Source: Embleya scabrispora
Lineage (GTDB): Bacteria > Actinomycetota > Actinomycetes > Streptomycetales > Streptomycetaceae
Assembly: GCF_002024165.1 (NCBI RefSeq)
Contig: NZ_MWQN01000001.1
Location: 6,386,001 to 6,450,000 of the forward strand
Length of the DNA stretch: 64,000 bases
Reading direction: 5' to 3'
Shown here: piece after piece, positions 8,194-17,356 of the stretch
Layout: every line of letters starts with the position of its first letter
Numbering within the stretch: position 1 is the stretch's first letter
Program-made: the position numbers and the translations under genes
The notes under the pieces: model-generated
The model's input: the letters and a program-made list of their open reading frames with translations, nothing else
What the model was told of the DNA's origin: nothing
The model's database searches: none

Positions 8194-9105
8194 ATGAGTG
8201 CCAGCCCCTCCGAAGCCGCCGACATCGTGTCGGCCGATGTCGATCCCGCCGCCGCGCCGAGTGTCACGGTGCCCGCCCAGGCCGGTGCGCCGGAGTCGCG
8301 GCCGCCGGTGTCGTTGTCGCCGTCGCGGGCCGCCGACTTCATGCAGTGCCCACTGCTGTATCGGCTGCGGGTGATCGACAAGCTGCCGGAGAAGCCGAGC
8401 GCGGCGGCCACGCGCGGCACGGTGGTGCACACCGTCCTGGAGAAGCTGTTCGACCTCCCCAGCGGGCAGCGCACGCCGGAGCGGGCGGTGGCGATGGTGC
8501 GGCCGGCGTGGGACGCGCTGTTGGCCGAGCGGCCGGAGCTGGCCGAGTTGTTCGGCGAGGACGCCGCGGGACTGGGCACGTGGCTGGCCGACGCCGACAA
8601 GCTGGTGGAGCGCTACTTCACGCTGGAGGACCCCAACCGCCTGGAGCCCGCCCGGCGCGAGCTCTACGTGCAGACCACGCTGGAGGACGGCCTGGTGCTG
8701 CGCGGGGTCGTGGACCGGCTCGACGTGGCGCCGGCGGGCGATCTGCGGGTGGTGGACTACAAGACGGGCAAGGCGCCGTCGCCGATGTTCCAGGACAAGC
8801 CGCTGTTCCAGATGAAGTTCTACGCCCTGGTGTTGTGGCGCCAACACGGCCGGGTGCCGCGCCGGTTGCAACTGGTCTACCTGGGCAGCGGCGACGTGAT
8901 CACCTACGACCCGGACGAGGGCGAACTGCTCGCGGTCGAGCGCAAGCTGCGCGCGCTGTGGGAGGCGATCGACCTGGCCACGCGCACGGGCCAGTGGCTG
9001 CCGCGCAGGTCGAAGTTGTGCGGCTGGTGCGACCACCGGGAGGTGTGCCCCGAGTTCGGTGGCACACCCCCGGTGTATCCGCTGCCGGTGGTGCCGGCCC
9101 CGTAG
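8194..9105 (+). CDS. RecB-family PD-(D/E)XK nuclease with Fe-S cysteines
   Basis: 303 residues. The catalytic core is GVVDRLDVAPAGDLRVVDYKTGKAP, with the Asp-Lys pair of the PD-(D/E)XK fold. A cysteine in ADFMQCPLLYRLR near the start plus KLCGWCDHREVCPEF near the end give the C...CxxCx5C arrangement of the AddB/Cas4-type Fe-S nucleases. It is a free-standing exonuclease domain without a helicase, as is common in actinobacteria; a repair role is likely but the partner is unknown. ATG 8194 lies 7 nt after TAGGGT (8181-8186), so translation is probably leaderless. A frame extension upstream to 8128 lacks support. Confidence 0.88.
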   Translation: MSASPSEAADIVSADVDPAAAPSVTVPAQAGAPESRPPVSLSPSRAADFMQCPLLYRLRVIDKLPEKPSAAATRGTVVHTVLEKLFDLPSGQRTPERAVAMVRPAWDALLAERPELAELFGEDAAGLGTWLADADKLVERYFTLEDPNRLEPARRELYVQTTLEDGLVLRGVVDRLDVAPAGDLRVVDYKTGKAPSPMFQDKPLFQMKFYALVLWRQHGRVPRRLQLVYLGSGDVITYDPDEGELLAVERKLRALWEAIDLATRTGQWLPRRSKLCGWCDHREVCPEFGGTPPVYPLPVVPAP

Positions 9106-9131
9106 CGGTCCGGCCGGGCCGGGCGGGGCGC

Positions 9132-9809
9132 TCAGATGGCGCCGGGGCGCACCAGGCCGCTCTCGTAGGCGTAGACGGCGGCCTGGACCCGGTCGCGCAG
9201 GCCGAGTTTGGTCAGCACGTGGCCCACATGCGTCTTGACGGTGGTCTCGCTGACGTACAACTCGGCGGCGATCTCCGCGTTGGACATCCCGCGCGCGACC
9301 AGGCGCAGCACCTCCACCTCGCGCTCGGTGAGCATCGCGAGCGTGTCGGGGGTGGGGTCCTCGGCGGAGGGCAGCCGGGCGGCGTACATGTCGAGCAGGC
9401 GCCGGGTGATGCTGGGCGCGAGCAGCGCCTCGCCCTCGGCGATGACCCGGATGGCGGCGACGAGGTCGTCGGCGGGCACGTCCTTGAGGAGGAAGCCGCT
9501 GGCTCCCGCGCGCAGCGCCTCGACCACGTACTCGTCGAGGTCGAACGTGGTGAGCACCAGGACGCGGGCGGCGTTCTCCCCGTCGCGGCCCGATCCGGCG
9601 ATCCGGCGGGTGGCCTCGACGCCGTCCATCCGGGGCATGCGGATGTCCATCAGCACCACGTCGGGCTGTAGGGCGCGGACCTGTTCGACGGCCTGTTCGC
9701 CGTCGGCGGCCTCGCCGACGACGGCGATGTCGGGCTCGGCCTCCAGGATCATCCGGAAGCCGGTGCGCAGCAGCGGCTGATCGTCGACCAGGATGACGCG
9801 GATCGTCAT
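9132..9809 (-). CDS. NarL/LuxR-family response regulator
   Basis: 225 residues: receiver domain 1-120 with acidic pair Asp9-Asp10, phospho-acceptor Asp55 (VVLMDIRMP) and Lys in LLKDVPA. A C-terminal LuxR helix-turn-helix contains [36 protein letters not shown]. Its first base overlaps the end of the kinase gene by 4 nt (9806-9809), so the pair is translationally coupled. It should be phosphorylated by that kinase and bind DNA as a dimer; targets are unknown. The gene is convergent with the RecB-like nuclease. Confidence 0.95.
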   Translation of the reverse strand: MTIRVILVDDQPLLRTGFRMILEAEPDIAVVGEAADGEQAVEQVRALQPDVVLMDIRMPRMDGVEATRRIAGSGRDGENAARVLVLTTFDLDEYVVEALRAGASGFLLKDVPADDLVAAIRVIAEGEALLAPSITRRLLDMYAARLPSAEDPTPDTLAMLTEREVEVLRLVARGMSNAEIAAELYVSETTVKTHVGHVLTKLGLRDRVQAAVYAYESGLVRPGAI

Positions 9810-11179
9810 GGGCGGGTCTGCTCCAGTCGGTCGGGGGCGACACCGTCCGGCGGGGCGGCGGTGTCGGTGGGGTTCGTGGCGGACAGGGGGATGCGGGCGA
9901 GGACTTCGAAGCCGTCCTGGGCGCGGGGTCCCGCGTACAGGCGTCCACCGTAGAGGGAGACCCTCTCACGCATGCCGAGCAGGCCGTGTCCGGTGCGCTC
10001 GCCCGTGGGCGCGGTGCTGCCGCCGCGGCCGTCGTCGGCGACGCGCACCAGCAGTTCGGTGCGGCTGTAGCGCAGCAGCACCCGGGCCTCGGCGGGGCCG
10101 GCGTGCTTGAGCGTGTTCGTGAGGGCTTCCTGGACGATCCGGTAGGCGGCCAGGTCGATGCCGGGCGGCAGGGCGCAGGGGGCGCCCTCCAGGGACAGCT
10201 CGACGGGCAGCCCGGCCTCGCGGACCTGGGTGACGAGGGTGTCGAGTTGGTCCAGGCCGGGCTGGGGGGCGTTGTGTCCCTCGTTGGGACCGCCGACGGC
10301 GTCGGTGGTGTCGCGCAGGATGCCGACGAGGCGGCGCATCTCGACGAGGGCGCCGCGGCCGGTCTGTTCCACGGCCGCCATCGCCTCCTTCGCCCGGTCG
10401 GGGTTGCGCGCGACCATGCGCTGCGCGGCGGAGGCCTGCACGGTCATCACCGAGACGTGGTGGGCGACGACGTCGTGCAGTTCGCGGGCGATGCGGCCGC
10501 GCTCCTCGGCGATCGCCGCGCGGGTGTCGGCTTCGCGGGTGCGCTCCAGGCGCTCGGCGCGGGCCTCGAGCTCGGCGGTGTAGGCGCGGCGGAAGCCGAC
10601 GCTGCGGGCGAAGGCCCAGACGGCGAAGATCGCGGCGAGGTTGGCCACCACGTCGAGGAAGACGACGTCGCTGTCGCGCAGCGCGAGCCAGACGACGGTG
10701 GCGCTCTCGGTGAAGCCGAGCGCGACGGCGGCCGGCACCCGGGAGCGGCCGACGGCGACCGCGTACAGCGCGACGATCTGGCCGATGCCGGCGCCCGCGG
10801 ACTCGTAGTGCGCGCCGGCGAGGAGCAGCCCGGCGGCGCTGACCGCGACGAGCACCCGCAGCGAGTGTGCGCCGCGCCACAGCAGCGGCACGGCGGTCAG
10901 CAGGGCGAGCAGCACGCCCCACACGTCGGGGTCGCGCACCTCGCGCAGGCCGAGCTCGCGAAAGTACAGGCCGCCGACGGCGAACACCGACAGCAGGACC
11001 ACCAGGGCCAGGTCGAGCACGGTGGGGCGCGGCCACGGCTGACGCGCGTCGCGGCCGAGTTCGTGGACGATGTCGGCGAGGCGGGCCCGTGGTCGCACGA
11101 CCCGGGGCGCGAGGTCGCTCGGGGCGGGTCGGTCTGAGGTCCCGGCGGGGGTGTCCGGGTCGGGGGTCACGGCGCGCAC
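9806..11179 (-). CDS. Membrane sensor histidine kinase (HisKA_3 type)
   Basis: 457 residues. The N-terminal half (about 50-190) is a hydrophobic input region with four to six membrane helices and short loops. The dimerisation/phosphoacceptor domain contains [19 protein letters not shown] (His in ELHD). The ATPase domain has a shortened form: [14 protein letters not shown] (N box) and [19 protein letters not shown] (G boxes). Such kinases pair with NarL-type regulators, as here. GTG start at 11179 lies 7 nt downstream of a TACCGT -10 box (11192-11187 on this strand), so the transcript is probably leaderless. The signal sensed is unknown. Confidence 0.93.
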   Translation of the reverse strand: MRAVTPDPDTPAGTSDRPAPSDLAPRVVRPRARLADIVHELGRDARQPWPRPTVLDLALVVLLSVFAVGGLYFRELGLREVRDPDVWGVLLALLTAVPLLWRGAHSLRVLVAVSAAGLLLAGAHYESAGAGIGQIVALYAVAVGRSRVPAAVALGFTESATVVWLALRDSDVVFLDVVANLAAIFAVWAFARSVGFRRAYTAELEARAERLERTREADTRAAIAEERGRIARELHDVVAHHVSVMTVQASAAQRMVARNPDRAKEAMAAVEQTGRGALVEMRRLVGILRDTTDAVGGPNEGHNAPQPGLDQLDTLVTQVREAGLPVELSLEGAPCALPPGIDLAAYRIVQEALTNTLKHAGPAEARVLLRYSRTELLVRVADDGRGGSTAPTGERTGHGLLGMRERVSLYGGRLYAGPRAQDGFEVLARIPLSATNPTDTAAPPDGVAPDRLEQTRP

Positions 11180-11592
11180 GTCTCTTACGGTAGGGCCCCC
11201 GGCCGGGGGTTTTGACCCCCCGGGGGCCCGGTCTCGTCCCCTGGGAGGAGCGGTGGGGCGATCTCCTCCCAGGGGCGGAGTCGCGGTCCGTACTCAACGG
11301 TGTGGCGGGGCGCGCGAGGGAGTGCGGGACAACGCGAGGGACTTCCCTGAAGCCCCGCCCTTTCCGATCGCGAACACTGGACATCACACGGGGAACCCGG
11401 CAACGGGAACCACGGGCAGTACTACGGGGGTAGTACTACGGGGGTCCGATTCCTTCGGGGATCGGGCGGAGCACGACCGGGAGGCCTCTCGGCGGTCACG
11501 GGGACGGGGGAAACCGCCGCCGGGAGGTCGACAGGACCGACGGGGAACTGCGGGTCGGAGCACGGGGGCTCCGATTCGGGGGAGCACGGGAA

Positions 11593-11660
11593 CCGCGATT
11601 CGGGGGAATCGCGGGGACCGGACCCGGGAGTAGGGCAACCGCGGTTCGGGGGAACCGCGG
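11593..11660. repeat. Two GGGG-loop hairpins with covarying stems
   Basis: CCGCGATTC-GGGG-GAATCGCGG at 11593-11614 and CCGCGGTTC-GGGG-GAACCGCGG at 11639-11660. Both have perfect 9-bp stems. The two copies differ at one stem position on each side (A-T pair versus G-C pair), a compensatory change, while the loop is identical. Partial relatives lie at 11557-11585. Confidence 0.7.
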
Positions 11661-11695
11661 GGAACCGGGAAACAGTACGGGGGCAACACGGGGAT

Positions 11696-11733
11696 GTGGG
11701 AGCGGGCGGGCCTTCGGGCCCGCCCGCTCCCAC
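11696..11733 (-). terminator. Perfect 17-bp UUCG-capped terminator of the HAD gene
   Basis: GTGGGAGCGGGCGGGCC (11696-11712), TTCG, GGCCCGCCCGCTCCCAC (11717-11733). It starts 43 nt past the stop codon of the minus-strand HAD hydrolase; its symmetry lets it work in both directions. Confidence 0.8.
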
Positions 11734-11776
11734 CTGTTTGCGGGTGTGCCGGCCGCGGGCGCGGCGGCGCCGCCCG

Positions 11777-12481
11777 TCAGCGGGCGACGCGGGCCCGGGC
11801 CAGGTCGCGCAGATACGCGAGGTCGACCTCTTCGAGGGAGCCGACCACGGTGCGCGTGGGCGCGGGCGGGATGGGCGTCATGCTCGGCACGGCCAGCACG
11901 GCACACCCGGCGGCCTCGCCGGCGGCGATCCCGGTGGGCGAGTCCTCGACGACCACGCAGGCCCAGGGTTCGGCGTCGAGCCGGCGGGCCGCGGTCAGGT
12001 ACGGGTCGGGGTGCGGCTTGGTGCGCGCGATCTCGTCGCCGGCGAGGGTGAGGCGGAAGTGGTGCGCGCCGATCGAGGGCAGTACGGCGTCCACGATCAC
12101 CCGCTGCGAGGCGGTGACGAGCGCGCACGGCACGCCCGCGTCGTCGACCTCGGCGAGCAGTCGTTTGGCGCCGGGCCGCAGGTCGACGCCGTCGCGCAGG
12201 CGGCGCACCATGTCGGCGTTGATCCGCTGCTCCAGTTCGCCGGGCGCCACCTCCAGGCCGGAGACCGAGATCAGGTAGGCGACCGCGCGCTCCATGGGGC
12301 TGCCGAGCAGGTGCTCGGCGTGTTGCGCGGTGAGCGTGAAGCCGAGGTCGGCCATCACCGCGGTCTCGGTGGCGAACCAGTGGCGTTCGGTGTCGACCAG
12401 GGTGCCGTCCATGTCGAACAGGACGGCTTGGAGGCCGTGGCCCGGGCGGGCTCCGGTGGTGGTCGTCAGCGCTGCCGTCAT
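11777..12481 (-). CDS. HAD-superfamily phosphatase (beta-phosphoglucomutase/phosphoglycolate phosphatase-like)
   Basis: 234 residues. HAD motif I FDMDGTLVDTE carries the nucleophile Asp and the acid/base Asp. Motif II is ALVTAS, motif III Lys is in ARTKPHPDPY, and motif IV is VVVEDSPTGIAAGEAAG. A helical cap lies between motifs I and II. It should hydrolyse a small phosphorylated metabolite in the cytoplasm; the cap type matches the beta-PGM/GPH group but the substrate cannot be deduced. It lies 128 bp downstream of the RlmA-like gene on the same strand, beyond that gene's terminator hairpin, so it is probably a separate transcript. Confidence 0.88.
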   Translation of the reverse strand: MTAALTTTTGARPGHGLQAVLFDMDGTLVDTERHWFATETAVMADLGFTLTAQHAEHLLGSPMERAVAYLISVSGLEVAPGELEQRINADMVRRLRDGVDLRPGAKRLLAEVDDAGVPCALVTASQRVIVDAVLPSIGAHHFRLTLAGDEIARTKPHPDPYLTAARRLDAEPWACVVVEDSPTGIAAGEAAGCAVLAVPSMTPIPPAPTRTVVGSLEEVDLAYLRDLARARVAR

Positions 12482-12565
12482 CGGGTGGCCGCCTCTCCGC
12501 CGGTTCGCGGCGTGGTGCTGTGGATGGGGTGGGGAAATCTCCTCACGCGGGTTCTCCAGGGGTCG

Positions 12566-12591
12566 GATCCGCCGGTTGGCTCCGGCGGGTC
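12566..12591 (-). terminator. Terminator of the RlmA-like gene
   Basis: GATCCGCCGG (12566-12575) pairs with CCGGCGGGTC (12582-12591) with one G-U pair and a 6-nt loop, 18 nt beyond the stop codon. Confidence 0.6.
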
Positions 12592-12609
12592 CTCGATTGT
12601 GCGGCGTCG

Positions 12610-13458
12610 TCAGGCATTGGGCAACCGCCGAACGGGGTCGTATGCGGAAACGGTGATCGAAGCGGTCACGACCTGCGGGTTCGCCAGTGCGGCGAGCCGG
12701 GTGCGCAGGCGCTCGGGGTCGGTGTGCCAGGCGCTGGGGCCCATCGCGACCACGGTGGCGATCGCGGCGTGATCCAGCGTCATGGGGTAGGTCAGGGTCC
12801 GCCGGGCGCGCACGGTGAACCAGGGGGCGAGTTTGGCGTCGATCCGCTCCTGCTTGTCCGCGTCGACGCGCAGCAGGTCGAGGGCGGGGACGAGTTCGCC
12901 CAGGTGTCCGGGGGCGGGGGCGGCGACGATCAGGGCGCCCTCGGGATCGAGGACGCGGTGCAACTCGGGCGGGTTGCGCGGGGCGAACACGTTGAGTACC
13001 CGGGCGGCGACGCCGTCGCGCACCGGCAGCGGGCGCCAGGCGTCGCAGACGGCCGCGCCCATGCGGGGGTGGGCGCGGGCGGCGCGGCGCAGCGCGTATT
13101 TGGAGATGTCCAGGGCCAGCCCGTGGCGGTCAGGCAGCGCGTCGAGGACACGCGCGAGGTGGTGTCCGGTGCCGGCGCCGACGTCGACGAGGACGCCGGG
13201 CGGCGCGTCGGCGCAGGCGGCGGCGAGCGCGTCGCCGAGCCGGTCGTAGTGGCCGGCGCCGAGGAAGTCGACCCGGGCGGCGACCATCGCTGCGGTGTCG
13301 GCGGTGCCGGTCGGCCCGGCGCCGGTGAGCAGGTTGACGTAGCCCTGGCGGGCGATGTCGAAGGTGTGCCCGGCGGCGCAGCGCAGGCCGGTGTCTTCCC
13401 CCGCCAGGTCGGCGCCGCAGTGCGGGCAGGCGAGGGTTCGCAGGACGTCGCCGAGCAT
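12610..13458 (-). CDS. 23S rRNA (guanine-N1)-methyltransferase, RlmA family
   Basis: 282 residues. The N-terminal zinc finger has CPHCGADL then LRCAAGHTFD (Cys, Cys, Cys, His), followed by QGYVNLLTGA, a signature of RlmA. The SAM-binding Rossmann domain starts at VLVDVGAGTGHHLARVL. RlmA proteins methylate N1 of G745 (RlmAI) or G748 (RlmAII) in 23S rRNA helix 35; Streptomyces members of the second type (TlrB) contribute to macrolide resistance. Which G is modified here is not decidable by eye. ATG at 13458 follows GAGG; longer frame upstream has no ribosome site and overlaps the metH terminator. Confidence 0.88.
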   Translation of the reverse strand: MLGDVLRTLACPHCGADLAGEDTGLRCAAGHTFDIARQGYVNLLTGAGPTGTADTAAMVAARVDFLGAGHYDRLGDALAAACADAPPGVLVDVGAGTGHHLARVLDALPDRHGLALDISKYALRRAARAHPRMGAAVCDAWRPLPVRDGVAARVLNVFAPRNPPELHRVLDPEGALIVAAPAPGHLGELVPALDLLRVDADKQERIDAKLAPWFTVRARRTLTYPMTLDHAAIATVVAMGPSAWHTDPERLRTRLAALANPQVVTASITVSAYDPVRRLPNA

Positions 13459-13475
13459 GTGCCTCGTTCGGGCCG

Positions 13476-13517
13476 CCGGTCCCGGCCGGGGCGGACGGCG
13501 CCCCGGTCCGGGACCGG
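13476..13517 (-). terminator. Terminator of metH
   Basis: An 18-bp stem with a single bulged base (13476-13493 against 13499-13517) immediately after the metH stop codon at 13532. It separates metH from the RlmA-like gene. Confidence 0.72.
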
Positions 13518-13531
13518 TGTGGACGGGTGGG

Positions 13532-16500
13532 TCAGCGGGCGTTGAAGTAGTTCGCCTCGGGGTGGTGGAGCACGATGGCGTCGGTGGACTGTTCGGGGTG
13601 CAGCTGGAACTCCTCGGACAGTTCGACGCCGATGCGCTCGGGCCCCAGCAACGCGGTGATCTTGGCCCGGTCCTCGAGATCGGGGCAGGCGCCGTAGCCG
13701 AGCGAGAAGCGGGCGCCGCGGTAGTGCAGCTTGAGCATGCCGTCGAGGTCGGCGGGATCCTCGCCGGCGAAGCCGAGTTCGGCGCGCACACGCGCGTGCC
13801 AGTATTCGGCCAGGGCCTCGGCGAGTTGTACGGACAGCCCGTGCAGTTCGAGGTAGTCGCGGTAGGAGTTCTCCGCGAACAGCTCCGCGGTGGCGCCGGA
13901 CAGGCGCGGGCCCATCGTGGCGATCTGGAAGCCGACCACGTCGATCTCGCCGGACTCCTCCGGGCGGAAGAAGTCGGCCAGGCACAGGTGCCGGTCGCGG
14001 CGCTGGCGCGGGAAGGTGAAGCGGGTGCGCTCGTTGCCGGCGTCGTCGAGCACGATCAGATCGTCGCCCTTGGACACGCACGGGAAGTAGCCGTAGACCA
14101 CGCCCGCGTCGAGGAGGTTGTCGGTGACGATGCGGTCGAGCCAGTAGCGCAGGCGCGGGCGGCCCTCGGTCTCGACGAGTTCCTCGTAGGAGGGCCCGTC
14201 GCCGCCGCGCGTGGGCTTGAGGCCCCACTGGCCCATGAAGGTGGCGCGCTCGTCCAGCCAGGACGCGTAGTCGTTCAACTGGATGCCCTTGACCACGCGG
14301 TCGCCCCAGAACGGCGGGGTGGGCACGGGGTTGTCGATCGCCACGTCGGAGCGCGCCGGCATCTCCTCGGGCTCGGTCTCGATCACCTTGGCCGCGGCGA
14401 CCTTGCGCCGGCGCAGCGCGGGCAGCTCCACCCCGGGCACGCCGCGCTTGACACCCATCAGCGCGTCCATCAGGCGCAGGCCCTCGAAGGCGTCGCGGGC
14501 GTAGCGGACCTCGCCGGCGTAGATGTCGTACAGGTCCTCTTCGACGTAGGCGCGGGTCAGGGCGGCGCCGCCGAGGATGACGGGGTAACCGGCGGCCAGG
14601 CCGCGGGTGTTCAGCTCCTGGAGGTTTTCCTTCATGATCACGGTGGACTTGACCAGCAGACCGGACATCCCGATCACGTCGGCGCGGTGTTCCTCGGCGG
14701 CGTCGAGGATGGCGGACACCGGCTGCTTGATGCCGATGTTGACCACGTTGTAGCCGTTGTTGGACAGGATGATGTCGACGAGGTTCTTGCCGATGTCGTG
14801 CACGTCGCCCTTGACGGTGGCGAGCACGATGGTGCCCTTGCCGTCCTCGCCCTCGACCTTTTCGATGTGCGGTTCCAGATGCGCGACGGCGGACTTCATC
14901 ACCTCGGCGGACTGGAGCACGAACGGCAGCTGCATCTGGCCGGAGCCGAACAGCTCGCCGACGACCTTCATGCCGGCCAGGAGGGTGTCGTTGATGATCA
15001 CCAGCGCGCTGCGCTCGCGCAGCGCCTCGTCGAGGTCCTCCTCGAGGCCGGCGCGCTCGCCGTCGATGATCCGCCGCTCCAGGCGTTCGTTCAGCGGCAG
15101 CGCGGCCAACTCCTGGGCGCGGGTGGCGCGCACCGACTTGGCGTCGACGCCGGCGAACAGCTCCAGGAAGCGCTGGAGCGGGTCGTAGCCCTCGCGCCGG
15201 CGGTCGTAGACCATGTCGAGGGCGACCTCGCGCTGCTCCTCGGGGATGCGCGCCATCGGCAGGATCTTGCTGGCGTGCACGATCGCCGAGTCGAGGCCGG
15301 CTTCGATGCACTCGTTGAGGAAGACCGAGTTGAGCACGATGCGCGCGGCCGGGTTGAGGCCGAAGGAGACGTTGGACAGGCCGAGAGTGGTCTGCACCTC
15401 GGGGTGGCGGCGCTTGATCTCGCGGATCGCCTCGATGGTCTCGATGCCGTCGCGGCGGGTCTCCTCCTGGCCCGTGCCGATGGGGAAGGTGAGCGCGTCG
15501 ATGATGATGTCGGAGACCTTGATCCCCCACTCCTCGGTGAGGGCGGTGATCAGCCGCTCGGCGACGCGGACCTTCCATTCGGCGGTACGGGCCTGGCCCT
15601 CCTCGTCGATGGTCAGCGCGACCACGGCCGCGCCGTGCTCCTTGACCAGCGGCATGATGCGCCGGAAGCGGGAGGTGGGCCCGTCGCCGTCCTCGTAGTT
15701 GACCGAGTTGACCACGGCGCGGCCGCCGAGCAGTTCGAGGCCGGCTTCGAGCACCTCGGGCTCGGTGGAGTCGAGCATGATCGGCAGGGTGGAGGCGGTG
15801 GCGAGACGGCCGGCGAGTTCGCGCATGTCGGCGACGCCGTCGCGGCCGACGTAGTCGATGTTGAGGTCGAGCATGTGCGCGCCGTCGCGGGTCTGGTCGC
15901 GGGCGATGTCGAGGCAGTCGTCGTAGCGGCCTTCGAGCATGGCCTCGCGGAACGCCTTGGAGCCGTTGGCGTTGGTGCGCTCGCCGATGGACAGGTACGA
16001 CAGGTCCTGGCGGAAGGGCACCGACTGGTACAGCGACGCGGCGGCGGGCTCGTGGCGGGGGTTGCGCGGGGTCAGCTCGCGCCCGTGCACCCGCTCGACC
16101 ACGGCCTTCAGGTGCGCGGGGGTGGTGCCGCAGCAGCCGCCGACCAGGGCCAGGCCGTAGTCGCGGGTGAACGTGTCGTGCGCGTCGGCCAGTTCGTCGG
16201 GGCTGAGCGGGTAGTGCGCGCCGTCCTTGGTCAGGATCGGCAGGCCCGCGTTGGGCATCGCGGTGACCCCGATGCCGGCGTGCTTGGACAGGTGGCGCAG
16301 GTGCTCGCTCATCTCGACCGGGCCGGTGGCGCAGTTGAGGCCGATGAAGTCGATGCCCAGCGGCTCCAGCGCGGTGAGCGCGGCGCCGATCTCGGAGCCC
16401 ATCAGCATGGCGCCGGTGGTCTCGACGGTGACCTGGGCGAAGATCGGCAGGTCGACGCCCGCCTTCTTCAGGGCGCGCTGGGCGCCGATGATGGACGCCT

Positions 16501-17008
16501 TGGTCTGCAGCAGGTCCTGGCTGGTCTCGATGAGCAGGGCGTGCGCGCCGCCGTCGATCAGGCCTGCGGCGTTGACCTCGAACGCGTCGCGCAGCGTGGC
16601 GAAGGGCACGTGGCCCAGGCTGGGCAGCTTGGTGCCGGGGCCGATCGAGCCGAGCACCCAGCGGGGGCGGTCGGGCGTGGTGTAGCCGTCGGCGACTTCG
16701 CGGGCGATCCGGGCGCCGGCTTCGGCGAGTTCGTAGATCCGGTCCTGGATGTCGTACTCGCCCAGGTTGCCGAGGTTGGCGCCGAAGGTGTTGGTTTCGA
16801 CGCAGTCCACGCCGACGTCGAAGTATTCCTTGTGCACGTTGCGCACGATGTCGGGTCGGGTGACGTTCAGGACCTCGTTGCAGCCTTCGTGGCCCTGGAA
16901 ATCGTCCAGGCTGGGATCCTGGGCCTGGAGCATGGTTCCCATCGCTCCATCGGCGACGACGACGCGGGTGGCGAGTGCTTCGCGAAGCTGCTGCGGGGTT
17001 GCTGTCAT
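13532..17008 (-). CDS. metH: Cobalamin-dependent methionine synthase MetH
   Basis: 1158 residues, close to the usual actinobacterial length. The homocysteine/zinc domain includes VVADGAMGTML, GLNCATGP and LVGGCCGTTP. The pterin domain has YLSIGERTNANGSK and HMLDLNIDYVGRDG. The cobalamin module has VKGDVHDIGKNLV with His737 as the lower cobalt ligand. The reactivation domain includes SLGYGACPDLEDR. It transfers a methyl group from methyltetrahydrofolate through B12 to homocysteine. ATG at 17008 follows GGAGA; further upstream codons lie in a Ser/Arg-rich stretch without homology. A TAAGCT -10 box (17088-17083) implies a leader of about 70 nt, too short for a cobalamin riboswitch. Confidence 0.97.
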   Translation of the reverse strand: MTATPQQLREALATRVVVADGAMGTMLQAQDPSLDDFQGHEGCNEVLNVTRPDIVRNVHKEYFDVGVDCVETNTFGANLGNLGEYDIQDRIYELAEAGARIAREVADGYTTPDRPRWVLGSIGPGTKLPSLGHVPFATLRDAFEVNAAGLIDGGAHALLIETSQDLLQTKASIIGAQRALKKAGVDLPIFAQVTVETTGAMLMGSEIGAALTALEPLGIDFIGLNCATGPVEMSEHLRHLSKHAGIGVTAMPNAGLPILTKDGAHYPLSPDELADAHDTFTRDYGLALVGGCCGTTPAHLKAVVERVHGRELTPRNPRHEPAAASLYQSVPFRQDLSYLSIGERTNANGSKAFREAMLEGRYDDCLDIARDQTRDGAHMLDLNIDYVGRDGVADMRELAGRLATASTLPIMLDSTEPEVLEAGLELLGGRAVVNSVNYEDGDGPTSRFRRIMPLVKEHGAAVVALTIDEEGQARTAEWKVRVAERLITALTEEWGIKVSDIIIDALTFPIGTGQEETRRDGIETIEAIREIKRRHPEVQTTLGLSNVSFGLNPAARIVLNSVFLNECIEAGLDSAIVHASKILPMARIPEEQREVALDMVYDRRREGYDPLQRFLELFAGVDAKSVRATRAQELAALPLNERLERRIIDGERAGLEEDLDEALRERSALVIINDTLLAGMKVVGELFGSGQMQLPFVLQSAEVMKSAVAHLEPHIEKVEGEDGKGTIVLATVKGDVHDIGKNLVDIILSNNGYNVVNIGIKQPVSAILDAAEEHRADVIGMSGLLVKSTVIMKENLQELNTRGLAAGYPVILGGAALTRAYVEEDLYDIYAGEVRYARDAFEGLRLMDALMGVKRGVPGVELPALRRRKVAAAKVIETEPEEMPARSDVAIDNPVPTPPFWGDRVVKGIQLNDYASWLDERATFMGQWGLKPTRGGDGPSYEELVETEGRPRLRYWLDRIVTDNLLDAGVVYGYFPCVSKGDDLIVLDDAGNERTRFTFPRQRRDRHLCLADFFRPEESGEIDVVGFQIATMGPRLSGATAELFAENSYRDYLELHGLSVQLAEALAEYWHARVRAELGFAGEDPADLDGMLKLHYRGARFSLGYGACPDLEDRAKITALLGPERIGVELSEEFQLHPEQSTDAIVLHHPEANYFNAR

Positions 17009-17356
17009 GAGAATGCGTCTCCGATGGGTGCGACGGCTGTCGGCTTGCCCGGTGCCGTCGTGACGGCTCGGGCCAGAGCGCCAGCTTAATGCGATCCTCG
17101 CCGGGAGCTCGATGGCGCGCGGGTGACGTGTCCCACTGGTCACCGTGTGGTCACGCACGTTTACCGCGCCGTTCGAGGTGCGTTGGCCGTGTGGCCGCCG
17201 GACGGGGCGCCGATTTCACTGTGGGCGAAGTCGGCGCCGGCGGGTCTGGTCGCGGGTGCCGCAACCCGTAATGTGGGGACCGTACAGCTCTCGCGGTCCC
17301 GGAGTACGGTCGGCCGCGGCGCACGGATCCCGGCCCCGGCCGGAAGGAGGCACTGG
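17009..17356. promoter_or_regulatory. Divergent promoter region of metH and the PAC2 gene
   Basis: 348 bp. Minus strand: TAAGCT -10 (17088-17083) for metH. Plus strand: TAATGT -10 (17269-17274) for the PAC2 gene, followed at the expected transcript start by a 7-bp hairpin GGGACCG/CGGTCCC (17276-17282/17294-17300). No B12-box-like conserved core was seen. Nothing else is evident. Confidence 0.5.

Larger units (their letters stand above)
11180..11776. repeat. Hairpin-rich spacer with short tandem and inverted repeats
   Basis: 597 bp without a credible gene. It holds a perfect 13-bp stem (11238-11250/11263-11275), a 14-bp tandem duplication AGTACTACGGGGGT (11418-11431, 11432-11445), a UUCG hairpin (11446-11465), and a series of GGGG-loop hairpins, the best at 11593-11614 and 11639-11660. 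The sequence is dominated by CGGGG/GGGGA runs on the plus strand. It separates the HAD hydrolase (upstream) from the two-component operon on the minus strand. Confidence 0.7.

Noticed and set aside
6589-9969. A single 1126-codon minus-strand frame
   Set aside because: Only its last 477 codons are a real protein (GH5 enzyme with its own signal peptide and ribosome site); the rest is the antisense of the nuclease and response-regulator genes.
17009-17100. Cobalamin or SAM riboswitch upstream of metH
   Set aside because: The likely leader is about 70 nt and lacks a B12-box or SAM-type conserved core.
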